IMG/VR virus record: IMGVR_UViG_3300011116_001125
Coordinates: 1 to 64,000 of that record
Strand: one strand, 5' to 3'
DNA from: a virus
Length of the DNA stretch: 64,000 nucleotides
Positions within the stretch are counted from its first letter, which is position 1, and each line of letters begins with the position of its first letter. A program made the translations under genes and the position numbers. Below the pieces are notes generated by a model. It saw only the letters and a program-made list of their open reading frames with translations. It was not told the DNA's origin and did not search any database. Of the stretch, positions 49,555 through 59,103 are shown piece after piece.

Positions 49555-52038
49555 ATGGTCAAAAAGCCCTACAGCAACGTTGAGCGCACACAGCCCACCA
49601 ATATGTTTCCCCTAGAAGGGGAAACAGATGCGGTGCCCATGTCAGGCCAACCCGTAGGCGATATTGAAGTGGCGGCGGGTCCAGGAGTAAACCCAGCGGA
49701 TGCTGAACCACTGCCCGAGGATTCCAACGTAACAATGACCGAGGATGGCGGGGCCATCGTCGATCTGAATGAAGATCAAAATGTCATGATCAGCTTGGGT
49801 TTCGGCGATAACATTGCTGAAATGCTAAGCGATACTGAGTTAGGGCATTTAAGCAGTGAGCTTAGCCAGTTAATCGAGGATGATGACGAAGGCCGTGAAG
49901 AATGGCGCGATATGTATGAAAAGGGGTTAAAGCTCCTTGGCTTAACATACGAAGAGCGCACCGAACCTTTCCAAGGGGCTACGGGTGTTACGCACCCCAT
50001 TCTTAATGAGGCCGTTACACAGTTTCAGGCGCAGGCTTATAAGGAATTGCTACCTCCTGGAGGGCCAGTACGTACACGTATCTGGGGTAAGGCAACACCG
50101 GAGCTCGAGGCTAAGAGCCAACGGGTAAAGGAATTCATGAACTTTCAGATTACGGAAGTCATGGAAGAGTATGACCCCGAATACGACCAGATGTTGTACT
50201 ATACAGGGTACGGTGGCAGCACCTTTAAAAAGGTTTACTACGATGGCTATTTGGGTCGCGCCACAAGCCCTGTGATTTTCCCTAAGGATCTTATTGTTCC
50301 TTACAATGCAAAGGATCTAATGACAGCGGAGCGTGTAACGCATGTTCTGCACATGTCAAAGAACGATTTGCGTAAGGCGCAGCTAAGCGGGTTCTACCGT
50401 GATGTTGATGTCGGTGAGCCGAGCTTAGAAGAAAAAGAAGATATCCAGCAGGAAACAAATAAAATTACGGGCGTAGAACCCGGAGCGATTAGCGATAACT
50501 ACACGTTATACGAGTGCCATTGTAACTGGGAAATTCCAGGATTTGAGCACGAAGATGAAAACGGCGAGCCTACAGGGCTCAAAATGCCGTACATCATTAC
50601 TATCGAACGCGATTCAGGGTTGATTCTTTCCATACGCCGTAACTACAAGGAAGATGATCCTAAGCGTCGTAAGAAACAATACTTCGTACACTACAAGTTC
50701 CTTCCGGGACTTGGGTTCTATGGTTTCGGGCTTGTACACTTGCTCGGCAATCTTAGCCGTACAGCCACAAGTTTGCTGCGGCAGTTGGTAGATGCAGGCA
50801 CCTTGGCTAACTTGCCTGCGGGGTTCAAGGCCAAGGGCCTACGTATTCAGGACATGGATAGTCCGTTACAACCCGGAGAGTGGCGCGATGTCGACGCTCC
50901 TGGAGGTAATCTGCGCGAAAACCTGTTACCCCTGCCCTATAAAGACCCCAACGCAACGCTTTTCTCACTGCTTGGGTTCGTTATCAGCTCGGCGGAAAAG
51001 TTTATTGGTACAACTGACTTAGGTTTAAGTGACAGTAACCAAGAAATTCCGGTTGGTACCACAATAGCCGTGCTTGAGCGTGGCGGCAGAGTAATGTCAG
51101 CGGTGCATAAACGGTTGCACTATGCCCAAAAGCAGGAACTTAAGCTCCTTGCTGAGGTGTTTGCAGACTATTTGCCCGAGGAATACCCCTACGATGTGGT
51201 AGGCGGTGATAAAACCATCAAGAAAAGCGACTTTGACGAGCGTATTGACGTTGTTCCGGTAAGCGACCCGAACATCTTCAGCATGACGCAACGTATTACA
51301 CTTGCCCAAGAGCAGTTGAAATTGGCTCAAGCGGATCCGGCAAGCCATAATATGCAAGAGGCTTACCGCCGTATGTATGCCGCGCTCGGTGTGCAGGACG
51401 TTGAAAGCCTGTTACAGCCCCCGCAACAGCCGCAACCGATGGGTCCGGCGACTGAAAATGCGCAAGCGTTGAACATCCCTAATGGTGCGCCGCAACTTCA
51501 AGCCTTTCCGGAGCAAGATCATGCAGCTCATATCGAAAGTCACGTCACTTTTGCAAAACTCCCCTTGGTACAAAGCACTCCAGCAGTTATGGCAGGCATT
51601 TTGGCGCACATTTTCCAACATGTTGGCTTCGCTGCGGAGCAAATTGTAAGAAAACAGAACCCCCAGATCGAGCAGCAAGCTCAACAAGGGCAGCAGCCTA
51701 ATCCAAATCAGCAACCGCAAGGCCAACAGCAAGCCCCGTTGCCTCCTGAGCTCGTTGCTCAAGCTGCAAAGATCGAAGCTCAGCTAACAGCCCAGATTTT
51801 GCAGGATTTTGGTGGTCAGCAAGGCAGTGATGACCCGCTTGTGGCCCTCAAAGGTCGCGAATTGGATATCCGTGAGCAGGATAATGCTCGTAAAGCGGCA
51901 GAAGCGCAGCAACAGTTCCAGTTGGATACTCGTAAGCTGGAAGAAAAGCAGGCAACGGACCGTGAGCGTATTGCAACAACGCAAGATATTGCCACAATGC
52001 GCGTGCATGCTCAACTTATGAAAAACGGGTTGATGTAA
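49555..52038 (+). CDS. Portal protein
   Basis: 827 residues immediately after TerL, as portals are. An acidic N-terminal extension (1-100), then the portal core with FQGATGVTHPILNEAVTQFQ, MLYYTGYGGSTFKKVYYDGY and LVDAGTLANLPAGFKAKGLR segments known from podovirus-type portals, and a Gln-rich C-terminus (about 690-740) followed by a coiled coil. It forms the dodecameric DNA gate. Large for a portal because of both extensions. Confidence 0.85.
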   Translation: MVKKPYSNVERTQPTNMFPLEGETDAVPMSGQPVGDIEVAAGPGVNPADAEPLPEDSNVTMTEDGGAIVDLNEDQNVMISLGFGDNIAEMLSDTELGHLSSELSQLIEDDDEGREEWRDMYEKGLKLLGLTYEERTEPFQGATGVTHPILNEAVTQFQAQAYKELLPPGGPVRTRIWGKATPELEAKSQRVKEFMNFQITEVMEEYDPEYDQMLYYTGYGGSTFKKVYYDGYLGRATSPVIFPKDLIVPYNAKDLMTAERVTHVLHMSKNDLRKAQLSGFYRDVDVGEPSLEEKEDIQQETNKITGVEPGAISDNYTLYECHCNWEIPGFEHEDENGEPTGLKMPYIITIERDSGLILSIRRNYKEDDPKRRKKQYFVHYKFLPGLGFYGFGLVHLLGNLSRTATSLLRQLVDAGTLANLPAGFKAKGLRIQDMDSPLQPGEWRDVDAPGGNLRENLLPLPYKDPNATLFSLLGFVISSAEKFIGTTDLGLSDSNQEIPVGTTIAVLERGGRVMSAVHKRLHYAQKQELKLLAEVFADYLPEEYPYDVVGGDKTIKKSDFDERIDVVPVSDPNIFSMTQRITLAQEQLKLAQADPASHNMQEAYRRMYAALGVQDVESLLQPPQQPQPMGPATENAQALNIPNGAPQLQAFPEQDHAAHIESHVTFAKLPLVQSTPAVMAGILAHIFQHVGFAAEQIVRKQNPQIEQQAQQGQQPNPNQQPQGQQQAPLPPELVAQAAKIEAQLTAQILQDFGGQQGSDDPLVALKGRELDIREQDNARKAAEAQQQFQLDTRKLEEKQATDRERIATTQDIATMRVHAQLMKNGLM

Positions 52039-52039
52039 G

Positions 52040-54265
52040 ATGGTTAATCGCGGCGGCATTGGTGATTTGTTGGTAGGCCGTAAAATGGCAGGTTTGCCAA
52101 CAGTGCAGGATGTGCAGACCTATGCCCAAGGCGGCGAAACTACCATTGAAATGCCGAAGTCGCTTAAAGAGTTGCAAAACTGGAATAAAACGCACCCCGA
52201 CAAAAACCTCATGGATCAGATTTTTACTGACCGTAGGGTCGGTGTCGAAGGTGCTGAACCCATAGCTATGCCTGCCAATGTGGATGAGCTGACTGCTTTT
52301 ATGAAAGCTAAACGTCAGGGCTACTCACACGGTGGCGAAACAAAGGCAATGGCCCATCACCTGCAAAGCATGGGGCAAGATGGGGATACAATACTGGCCC
52401 ATATCAACCCAGAAGAAGCAGGTATTCTTAAAGCACTTGGGGGGTCGGGCAAGCCTAATCCACATACAGGGTTGCCTTCTTTTGGTGTGGATAATGGCCC
52501 CGAAGCAGGAGCAACAGGTTCTTTTTCGGCTAACCGCGCTGCAGAGGCAGCTTCCGTACGCGGAGGTGATACTGTAAGTGGTGCTTCTACCTCTTTTGGT
52601 GGTGGTGGCGGTGGTGGCGGTGGCGGCGGTGGCGGTGGCGGTCGTGACGAAAGCTCGTACTCAGGGCCTATATCACGTTTTGGTACCGATGTTACCAATG
52701 CCAACATACAGGCAACACAACCTTCCACCGTTTCGCCTATGGGCAATTTTGATATCTATGGTGGCCTTGGTGGGGGCAGTAATCTTGTTTCGCCTGTACC
52801 TGCACCTAGTTTTACTTCCACTGATTTTTCAGCAGATCCGTTTAAGGGGCCGTATGTAAGCCCTTTAATGACGGTTGCCCGTATGCAGGATAACCCTGTT
52901 TCTTCCACTTTTAATGAAAAAGCTATGGAAAGCCTTAACCCTTGGTTTCAAACCAAGGCAGCGGCGCTTCTTGATAGCATGATGGATAAGGGGTTAACTC
53001 CTTATTTTTCTTCGGGCAGCCGTACTGTTGCTCAACAAGCAGACATTTATGCTAACCCTTCGCCTTATGGGGCGGCACCTCCTGGAATGTCAGCGCACAA
53101 CTTTGGGCAGGCTTTTGATATCGGAGGCCTTACCAACAAGCAGATGATCGACGCAGGCTTGATGGCCGAATCACAAGGCATGGGTTGGGGTGGGCGGTTT
53201 GCTACCTATGATCCGGTGCATTTTCAAGAAATGCCAAGTTCCGCTAGCCCTGCAAAATACGCGGCCTCAGTAGGGGTACCGATGTATAAAGGCGTTTCTG
53301 TTGGCGGGGTAGAAACAGCAGGTGCCACACGGCCTGAGCCATTTGATATGGGCAAGGCTATTACAGACCGCCTTTCTAGCGTGTTTACTCCAGGAGGCAT
53401 TGGGTCGTTGGTTCTTGGAGCAGCCGTACCGCCTCTTGGAGCGTATGATCTAGCTGCAAATGTTGTGAATATGGCAGGGGGCACCCTGCCCACAACCTCC
53501 AATATGATCAACCAAAGTCTTGGCGTTCCTGTAGCGGAACCTGCGCAAGTACCTGTTGTTCCGCCGATGCAACCTAGCCGTCCTATAACACCAACACCTT
53601 CTACGGCAGTGGCAGACATCTATACACCTGCAAGTGGCCCGACTACACGTGGCACGTATGATGCGTTAGCCAATGTTGAATACACCTCCGGTGGTCCACC
53701 TACACGCGCAACTACGCCTGCTTCTATGCAAGTTGCTGATGCTTCCGGTAGCATTGTGCCAACACAAACTGCCCCTGCCGCACCGCAAGAACAAGGGTGG
53801 TGGGATAAGCTGTTTAACAATCCAGAAGCTGTGCAAAAGGTTTTGGAAACGGAAAATACGTACAATCCTGGATATGCCAATACTACAAGTGGCCTAACTA
53901 AAGAAGAATGGGCCAGTGAAATGCAAGTAGACCCCGATACGGTAAAAGCTCGCATTACCACTATGAACGGCGTGCCTCAAGTAGATTGGTATACTAAAGG
54001 TCTAGATGAGGCCCTTGCTGAAATGGTAACAGGGCCGTTTAAAGCAATCGGCAGTGCTTTAGGGTTCGGCAAAGGTACGGCGGATGCAACACAAGTAACG
54101 CCTTATATTCCAACAGGCGGTATTGGTGATCATCAAACGGCTGTAGCGCAAACTATGTTCGGCGGTTTCGAAGAAGAAATACCCCCTAAGAAAAAATCAA
54201 TTTACGAAATATGGCCTACTGATGCAGAAGGTTATACAGGGCCGTATAGCAAGTATCTCGTTTAA
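52040..54265 (+). CDS. Virion protein with M15-type peptidase domain
   Basis: 741 residues. N-terminal YAQGGETTIEMPKSLKELQN and a GDTILAHINPEEAGILKALG module (about 114-134) shared with the protein at 13946. A run of 14 Gly at about 188-202. Residues about 320-397 carry SSGSRTVAQQADIY, PGMSAHNFGQAFDI (His and Asp) and WGGRFATYDPVHFQEM (His), the zinc site pattern of M15 D-Ala-D-Ala/L-Ala-D-Glu peptidases. It probably cuts peptidoglycan during DNA entry. The C-terminal half is Pro/Thr-rich and probably flexible. Confidence 0.75.
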   Translation: MVNRGGIGDLLVGRKMAGLPTVQDVQTYAQGGETTIEMPKSLKELQNWNKTHPDKNLMDQIFTDRRVGVEGAEPIAMPANVDELTAFMKAKRQGYSHGGETKAMAHHLQSMGQDGDTILAHINPEEAGILKALGGSGKPNPHTGLPSFGVDNGPEAGATGSFSANRAAEAASVRGGDTVSGASTSFGGGGGGGGGGGGGGGRDESSYSGPISRFGTDVTNANIQATQPSTVSPMGNFDIYGGLGGGSNLVSPVPAPSFTSTDFSADPFKGPYVSPLMTVARMQDNPVSSTFNEKAMESLNPWFQTKAAALLDSMMDKGLTPYFSSGSRTVAQQADIYANPSPYGAAPPGMSAHNFGQAFDIGGLTNKQMIDAGLMAESQGMGWGGRFATYDPVHFQEMPSSASPAKYAASVGVPMYKGVSVGGVETAGATRPEPFDMGKAITDRLSSVFTPGGIGSLVLGAAVPPLGAYDLAANVVNMAGGTLPTTSNMINQSLGVPVAEPAQVPVVPPMQPSRPITPTPSTAVADIYTPASGPTTRGTYDALANVEYTSGGPPTRATTPASMQVADASGSIVPTQTAPAAPQEQGWWDKLFNNPEAVQKVLETENTYNPGYANTTSGLTKEEWASEMQVDPDTVKARITTMNGVPQVDWYTKGLDEALAEMVTGPFKAIGSALGFGKGTADATQVTPYIPTGGIGDHQTAVAQTMFGGFEEEIPPKKKSIYEIWPTDAEGYTGPYSKYLV

Positions 54266-54279
54266 CAGGAGTAAAAACG

Positions 54280-54468
54280 ATGGGTTATCCTATTCCGCGC
54301 ACTAAAACACAAACGCCTGCCGTTTCAACAGAGCAGGAAATTGTAAACCAAGGCAGTGTTCCATTGGCACAACCAATGTCGGCAAGCATTCCGCCTGCTC
54401 CTAAAGGTAGACAAAAGCCACGCGGCTTTGGTGCTATGATGCGCCCACAGAGCTTTCTTGTTCGCTAA
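54280..54468 (+). CDS. Small Pro/Gln-rich protein, 62 aa
   Basis: Disordered-looking (MGYPIPRTKTQTPAVSTEQE; PPAPKGRQKPRGFGAMMRPQ). Behind ACAGGAG. Between the peptidase protein and lysis-type genes. Function unknown. Confidence 0.5.
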   Translation: MGYPIPRTKTQTPAVSTEQEIVNQGSVPLAQPMSASIPPAPKGRQKPRGFGAMMRPQSFLVR

Positions 54469-54479
54469 AGAACTGTTTT

Positions 54480-54950
54480 GTGGATCCGTTTACAATTTTG
54501 GCAGGTGCCACTGCTATCTATAACGGCTTAAAATCTGCTGTAAGTGCAGGTGAGGACGTTGTAGATACAGCTCGCCGTGTTAGTAGCCTCATGTCAGAGG
54601 TTGCTAAGGTTGTACAACTTGTTTCGCTGCCACGAAAAAAGAAGTTGTTTCAGTCTACGCATGACTTTGAAGCGGAGGCTATGAAACTTTTTAGTGCCAA
54701 GGCTAAAGCAAACCAGTTGGCGCTTGATGCTAAAAACCTGTTTATATCACAACACGGTAAAAGTGCTTGGGACTATATACAAAAGCAGGTAGCTGAAATG
54801 AAAAAAGAAGCGGCACGTCAAGCTAGACTAGAAGCTGAAGCCGCAGAAGAAGCAAGAAAAGATGCAATCTTTGTGGGTAGCATTGTTGGTGGGCTTATTT
54901 TGGCTATTGGTGTTATTGGGCTAGTGTTAGTGATTCGCGGAGCGCATTGA
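54480..54950 (+). CDS. Coiled-coil protein with C-terminal membrane helix
   Basis: 156 residues from a GTG start. A long charged helical region (60-128) and a transmembrane helix at about 131-152 (VGSIVGGLILAIGVIGLVLV). Adjacent to a holin candidate with which its stop overlaps, so a lysis accessory or spanin-like role is possible. The helix is at the C-terminus, unlike typical spanins. Confidence 0.55.
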   Translation: MDPFTILAGATAIYNGLKSAVSAGEDVVDTARRVSSLMSEVAKVVQLVSLPRKKKLFQSTHDFEAEAMKLFSAKAKANQLALDAKNLFISQHGKSAWDYIQKQVAEMKKEAARQARLEAEAAEEARKDAIFVGSIVGGLILAIGVIGLVLVIRGAH

Positions 54951-55477
54951 TGGATCTTCTTAAAACGTTTGGCCCGTTGATCGGGTCTGTTGCCCCTACT
55001 ATCGCTACGGCGTTAGGTGGGCCTGTTGCAGGAATGGCAGTTAAAGCTATCTCTGGCGCTTTATTTGGGCATGAAGGTGCTACTCAAGACGATATTATGA
55101 CGGCACTTGCTAACCCTACAGGGGAGCAACTTGCTGCGTTGAAAAAGATCGATGCTGATTTTGCTGTGCAAATGAAAGCATTAGATATCGATCTTGAACG
55201 TATTATGGCAGGTGACCGTGCTTCTGCGCGTGATATGCAAAAAGAAACAAAAGATTGGATACCCCGTGCTTTAGCAGTTGGTGTTACTTTTGGGTTCTTT
55301 GGTATTTTATTCTACATGCTTATTTTCGGGCTACCCACAACAGGTAATGAAGCAATGTTACTGATGTTGGGTGCTTTGCAAACAGCATGGACAAGTATTA
55401 TAGCTTTTTTCTTTGGCGCGTCGTCTACCGATGCAGCACGGGATAAGATGCTCTATAATTCAAAGCCACTGGAGTAA
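54950..55477 (+). CDS. Holin, 3TM GTA-holin type
   Basis: 175 residues. An N-terminal hydrophobic region (8-36), a charged helical middle (40-103), and two transmembrane helices at about 106-128 and 134-157. This and GPLIGSVAPTIATALGGPVA, FGHEGATQDDI match the three-TM holin family seen in gene transfer agents and phages. It would form lesions for endolysin release. ATG at 54950 overlaps the upstream stop. Confidence 0.75.
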   Translation: MDLLKTFGPLIGSVAPTIATALGGPVAGMAVKAISGALFGHEGATQDDIMTALANPTGEQLAALKKIDADFAVQMKALDIDLERIMAGDRASARDMQKETKDWIPRALAVGVTFGFFGILFYMLIFGLPTTGNEAMLLMLGALQTAWTSIIAFFFGASSTDAARDKMLYNSKPLE

Positions 55478-55479
55478 GT

Positions 55480-55680
55480 ATGGACGGCTTGTACATGGTG
55501 GAAGCCATGCTTAAAATGATTCGGGAGCGGCGGCAGGTTGTCGTTGAAGCAATCACAGGGAGTTCAGTTCAGGACTTCGCCGCTTACCGCCATCTTCGTG
55601 GAAAATACGAAGTATGGAATGAAATGGAATCTGAACTGCGCTCCCTGCTAAAAAGAATGGAAACCCTAGACGATGAGTAA
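55480..55680 (+). CDS. Small helical protein, 66 aa
   Basis: Charged helices (VEAMLKMIRERRQVVVEAIT; EMESELRSLLKRMETL). Overlaps the next gene by 8 bases. Such small helical proteins often lie between holin and co-chaperonin genes in related phages; function unknown. Confidence 0.55.
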   Translation: MDGLYMVEAMLKMIRERRQVVVEAITGSSVQDFAAYRHLRGKYEVWNEMESELRSLLKRMETLDDE

Positions 55681-56143
55681 ACTCGTCCTGCCTGAGCATC
55701 TTGTAGAAAAACTGAATGCTCCTCCAAAAGAAGAAACGTCGGCGCTAGAAAGTGCCTATGTCGCACCTGAAAAAGTAGTTCTTGATCCTAGCAAAATTGA
55801 AGCAAGCGTTCTTGAACGTATGCCACAACCTTCGGGTTGGCGGCTTTTGATCCTGCCCTACAAAGGATCAGCAAAAACTAAGGGTAACGTATTTCTTCCT
55901 GAAGAATATGTTGAACGTCAATCACTCGCTACAGTTGTGGCGTATGTGCTTGCTGTTGGCCCCGATGCCTATAAGGACCAAGCAAAATTCCCTAATGGCC
56001 CGTGGTGCAAGAAGGGTGATTGGGTAATGATTGGTCGTTATGCAGGCGCACGTTTCCGCATAGAAGGCGGCGAAGTGCGTATTATCAACGATGACGAAGT
56101 TATCGCAACAATCATTGAACCGTCAGATGTTCTGACGCTTTGA
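55673..56143 (+). CDS. GroES-like co-chaperonin
   Basis: 156 residues. After an N-terminal extension of about 50 residues comes a Cpn10 domain: MPQPSGWRLLILPYKGSAKT, GNVFLPEEYVERQSLATVVA, VLAVGPDAY, KKGDWVMIGRYAGARFRIEG and INDDEVIATI. It works with host GroEL to fold capsid proteins (T4 gp31-like role). Position just ahead of scaffold and capsid genes fits. Confidence 0.85.
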   Translation: MSKLVLPEHLVEKLNAPPKEETSALESAYVAPEKVVLDPSKIEASVLERMPQPSGWRLLILPYKGSAKTKGNVFLPEEYVERQSLATVVAYVLAVGPDAYKDQAKFPNGPWCKKGDWVMIGRYAGARFRIEGGEVRIINDDEVIATIIEPSDVLTL

Positions 56144-56158
56144 TGCAGGAGTAATACC

Positions 56159-57070
56159 ATGTCAGAAGAAAAAGTATCTGCACCTGAAGAAGATGTAGTA
56201 GAGGTAGAAGTTACCGACGATGGTAAAGAAACCAAAGCGGTAATTGTTGAAGCAAAGCCAGAACCCGAACCTGCAAAACCTTCATCAGAAGAAGATGAAT
56301 TAGCGGGTTATAGTGAAGGCGTCAAACGGCGTATTGAAAAACTTACGTTTAAAATGCGTGAGGCTGAGCGCCGTGAGCAAGCTGCACTGGAATACGCTAA
56401 GAGTGTAAAAAGCCAAATGGATGTAGCCAATTTGCGTACTGCGCAGATTGACCTCACACTAAGCAGTGAAGCTGAAAATCGTGTTAAACTACAAGAGCAG
56501 TTAATCAAAGATCGGTTACGCACTGCTATTGACCGTGGCGATATCGATGGTCAAGTACAAGCACAACGTGATCTAGCAGAACTTGCTGTAGAAAATGATC
56601 GTGTACGGGCTAACCGCGCACGTAGCGAAGCAGCAGGCCAAGAAATTTATCGTCAGGCTGTTAACCCGCAACCGCAGGTTCAACAGGTGCAACAACCCGC
56701 ACCACGTAGGCCCGACCCCAAGGCAGAAACTTGGGCAGAGAAAAATACTTGGTTTGGCGCAGATGAACCTATGACAATTACGGCCTTTAGCCACCACAAA
56801 AGCCTTGTGGAGCGTGAAGGTTTTGACCCCACCAGTGATGATTACTATGAGGAACTGGACAGACGTATGCGCAAAGATTTTCCGCATAAGTTTCAACCAA
56901 GCCGTGCCCCTTCCCAAGCTGTTGGGTCAGCACGGTCTTCAGCACGTCCAGAAAACAGCTCACGTATTCGTCTAACACCTAGCCAAGTAGCTATTGCCAA
57001 GAAACTCGGCATTAGTGTAGAACAGTATGCACGGCAGGTGAAACTCCTTGGAGAGAGCAATGATCGATAA
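56159..57070 (+). CDS. Capsid scaffolding protein
   Basis: 303 residues, highly charged. An acidic N-terminus, a long coiled coil (about 50-165), Gln/Pro linker (PQPQVQQVQQPAPRRPDP), and a C-terminal helical basic end (SSRIRLTPSQVAIAKKLGIS). This profile and the place between GroES-like and capsid genes are those of podovirus scaffold proteins, which guide procapsid assembly and then leave. Confidence 0.8.
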   Translation: MSEEKVSAPEEDVVEVEVTDDGKETKAVIVEAKPEPEPAKPSSEEDELAGYSEGVKRRIEKLTFKMREAERREQAALEYAKSVKSQMDVANLRTAQIDLTLSSEAENRVKLQEQLIKDRLRTAIDRGDIDGQVQAQRDLAELAVENDRVRANRARSEAAGQEIYRQAVNPQPQVQQVQQPAPRRPDPKAETWAEKNTWFGADEPMTITAFSHHKSLVEREGFDPTSDDYYEELDRRMRKDFPHKFQPSRAPSQAVGSARSSARPENSSRIRLTPSQVAIAKKLGISVEQYARQVKLLGESNDR

Positions 57071-57518
57071 GACTTCTCGTTCTACGGGCACCCGTGCCGC
57101 CACTTCACGTGTCACTACGTGGAAACCCCCGTCCTCTTTGGACGCACCTCCCCCGCCGGAGGGTTATGTACACCGTTGGATTCGTGTAGAATCGTCTGGT
57201 GTTGATGATCGGAAAAACCTATCCGCTAGACTTCGCGAAGGATTTGAACTCGTTCGCGCCGAGGAATACCCTGACTTTGAAGCACCTACAGTCCAGGATG
57301 GTCGCCATGCTGGAGTGATTGGTGTAGGGGGCTTGGTACTCGCTCGTATTCCTGTTGAAATTGTTGCCCAACGTCGGGCTTATTACAATAAGCAAACGAG
57401 CGAACAGCTCAGTGCTGTTGATAATGACTTGATGCGGGAACAACATCCTTCAATGCCGATTATTAAACCTGAACGGCAATCTCGAGTCACTTTTGGCGGA
57501 AATCGTTCCGCCGAATAA
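57060..57518 (+). CDS. Conserved protein between scaffold and capsid, 152 aa
   Basis: Starts at the ATG at 57060, inside the scaffold end. Basic/Ser-rich N-terminus, then EGYVHRWIRVESSGVDDRKN and ARIPVEIVAQRRAYYNKQTS. Related phages have the same gene at this place; a head morphogenesis role is assumed but unproven. Confidence 0.65.
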   Translation: MIDKTSRSTGTRAATSRVTTWKPPSSLDAPPPPEGYVHRWIRVESSGVDDRKNLSARLREGFELVRAEEYPDFEAPTVQDGRHAGVIGVGGLVLARIPVEIVAQRRAYYNKQTSEQLSAVDNDLMREQHPSMPIIKPERQSRVTFGGNRSAE

Positions 57519-57534
57519 CCAAAGGATCTAAGCA

Positions 57535-58152
57535 ATGGCAAACATCAATGCCGCGTTCGGACTTCGTCCGTACAACATGCTTGGAAGCGGTGCTAACACC
57601 AACGGCGATTCTGTATTCGTTATTCAATCAGCGGATACGGCAGGTACGTCTAGCGCGATTTATAACGGCTCGCCCGTTATTCCGCTCGCTAACGGCTTGA
57701 TCGACATCGTCGGCGCAGCAGCGGGTGGTACAGTTCCGATTCTGGGCGTTTTCATTGGCTGCAATTACATTGACCTTACGGGTAAACCCCGTTGGTCGCC
57801 ATATTGGCCTGGAACTGCTTCGGTTAAGGCAAACACTGTTGCTACGGCAATGGTTGTTGCTAATCCGGATGCAGTATTCACGATCAATTGTGACGCAGCC
57901 GCAGCAGATAGCCTTATTCATGCTAACGCAAACTTCTCGACGGCAACGTCGGGCAGCACTACGTCGGGCCAGTCCTCGGCGCAGCTTGCAGTTAGCACAG
58001 CGAATACGACTAATACGCTGAATCTCCGCATCCTCGGTTTTGAAGACATTCCTAGCAGCAATGATGCTACTGTGGCAGGTCGCAACGCTATCGTGATGCT
58101 TAACAACCACTTCTACCGTTACTGTGCCAACGGCACAGGCGCGGGCGTGTAA
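57535..58152 (+). CDS. Head/decoration-like protein (complete)
   Basis: 205 residues. Begins MANINAAFGLRPYNMLGSGA and is β-rich, with Ala/Thr/Ser/Asn-rich loops and few charges. Directly before the capsid gene. Such proteins sit beside the capsid gene in aquatic podovirus-like phages and probably decorate or stabilise the head. The strain-to-strain junction inferred for this window falls inside this gene (after 58118). Confidence 0.7.
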   Translation: MANINAAFGLRPYNMLGSGANTNGDSVFVIQSADTAGTSSAIYNGSPVIPLANGLIDIVGAAAGGTVPILGVFIGCNYIDLTGKPRWSPYWPGTASVKANTVATAMVVANPDAVFTINCDAAAADSLIHANANFSTATSGSTTSGQSSAQLAVSTANTTNTLNLRILGFEDIPSSNDATVAGRNAIVMLNNHFYRYCANGTGAGV

Positions 58153-58167
58153 GGGGAGCATTGAACA

Positions 58168-59076
58168 ATGGCTATTACTCGTTCCCAACTACTCAAAGAA
58201 CTTGAGCCCGGACTCAATTCTCTTTTTGGCATGGAGTATGATCGCTACGACAACGAGCACACTGAAATTTTCGATACCGAATCTTCAGACCGTGCTTTTG
58301 AAGAAGAAGTCATGCTTTCCGGCTTTGGTCAGGCTCCGGTCAAGGGCGAAGGTTCTGCCATCGCTTACGACACGGCAGGTGAAGCCTTCACAGCACGCTA
58401 CACCCATGAAACGATCGCACTTGCGTTCGCTATCACGGAAGAAGCTGTGGAAGACAACCTGTATGACAAGTTGTCAAGCCGCTACACCCGTGCGCTCGCA
58501 CGTTCGATGTCCAACACCAAGCAGGTCAAGGCCGCATCTGTTCTTAACAATGCGTTCTCGTCCTCTTATGTCGGCGGCGACGGCGTTTCGCTCATTAACT
58601 CTGCTCACCCGACAGTAGGTGGCGGTAACTGGTCAAACACGCTTGCAACGCAGGCTGACCTTAACGAAACTTCGCTCGAACAGGCTTTGATTGATATCGC
58701 AGCCTTCATCGACGAACGTGGCCTTAAGGTTGCTTTGCGCGGCATGAAGTTGATCATTCCGCCTGCCTTGCAGTTTACTGCAGAGCGTATTCTCAAGTCG
58801 GAACAGCGTGTTTCAACGGCGGATAACGACATCAACGCACTCAAGTCGGGCGGATACATGCCGCAGGGCTTTACGGTCAACCACTTCTTGACCGATCCGG
58901 ATGCGTGGTTCGTTAAAACCGATGCGCCTAACGGCATGAAACACTTTGTCCGTAGCCCAATTAAAACGGCTATGGAAGGCGAATTCGAAACAGGTAACGT
59001 GCGCTACAAGGCGCGTGAGCGTTATTCGTTCGGTTGGTCTGACCCGCGCGCCATGTATGGTTCGCAGGGCGCATAA
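58168..59076 (+). CDS. Major capsid protein (copy B)
   Basis: 302 residues; the same protein as at 177-1085 with four substitutions (Ala18Ser, one Ala to Ser in the KGEG segment, and two in SLINSAHPTV). Most nucleotide differences are silent, which shows strong purifying selection between two real strains and not random sequencing error. Confidence 0.8.
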   Translation: MAITRSQLLKELEPGLNSLFGMEYDRYDNEHTEIFDTESSDRAFEEEVMLSGFGQAPVKGEGSAIAYDTAGEAFTARYTHETIALAFAITEEAVEDNLYDKLSSRYTRALARSMSNTKQVKAASVLNNAFSSSYVGGDGVSLINSAHPTVGGGNWSNTLATQADLNETSLEQALIDIAAFIDERGLKVALRGMKLIIPPALQFTAERILKSEQRVSTADNDINALKSGGYMPQGFTVNHFLTDPDAWFVKTDAPNGMKHFVRSPIKTAMEGEFETGNVRYKARERYSFGWSDPRAMYGSQGA

Positions 59077-59103
59077 TTACTGCTTTCGCAACGGCAGTAA
59101 AGG

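Noticed and set aside
52357-52746. Antisense frame with a proline run
   Set aside because: It is the complement of the glycine codons of the M15-domain protein.
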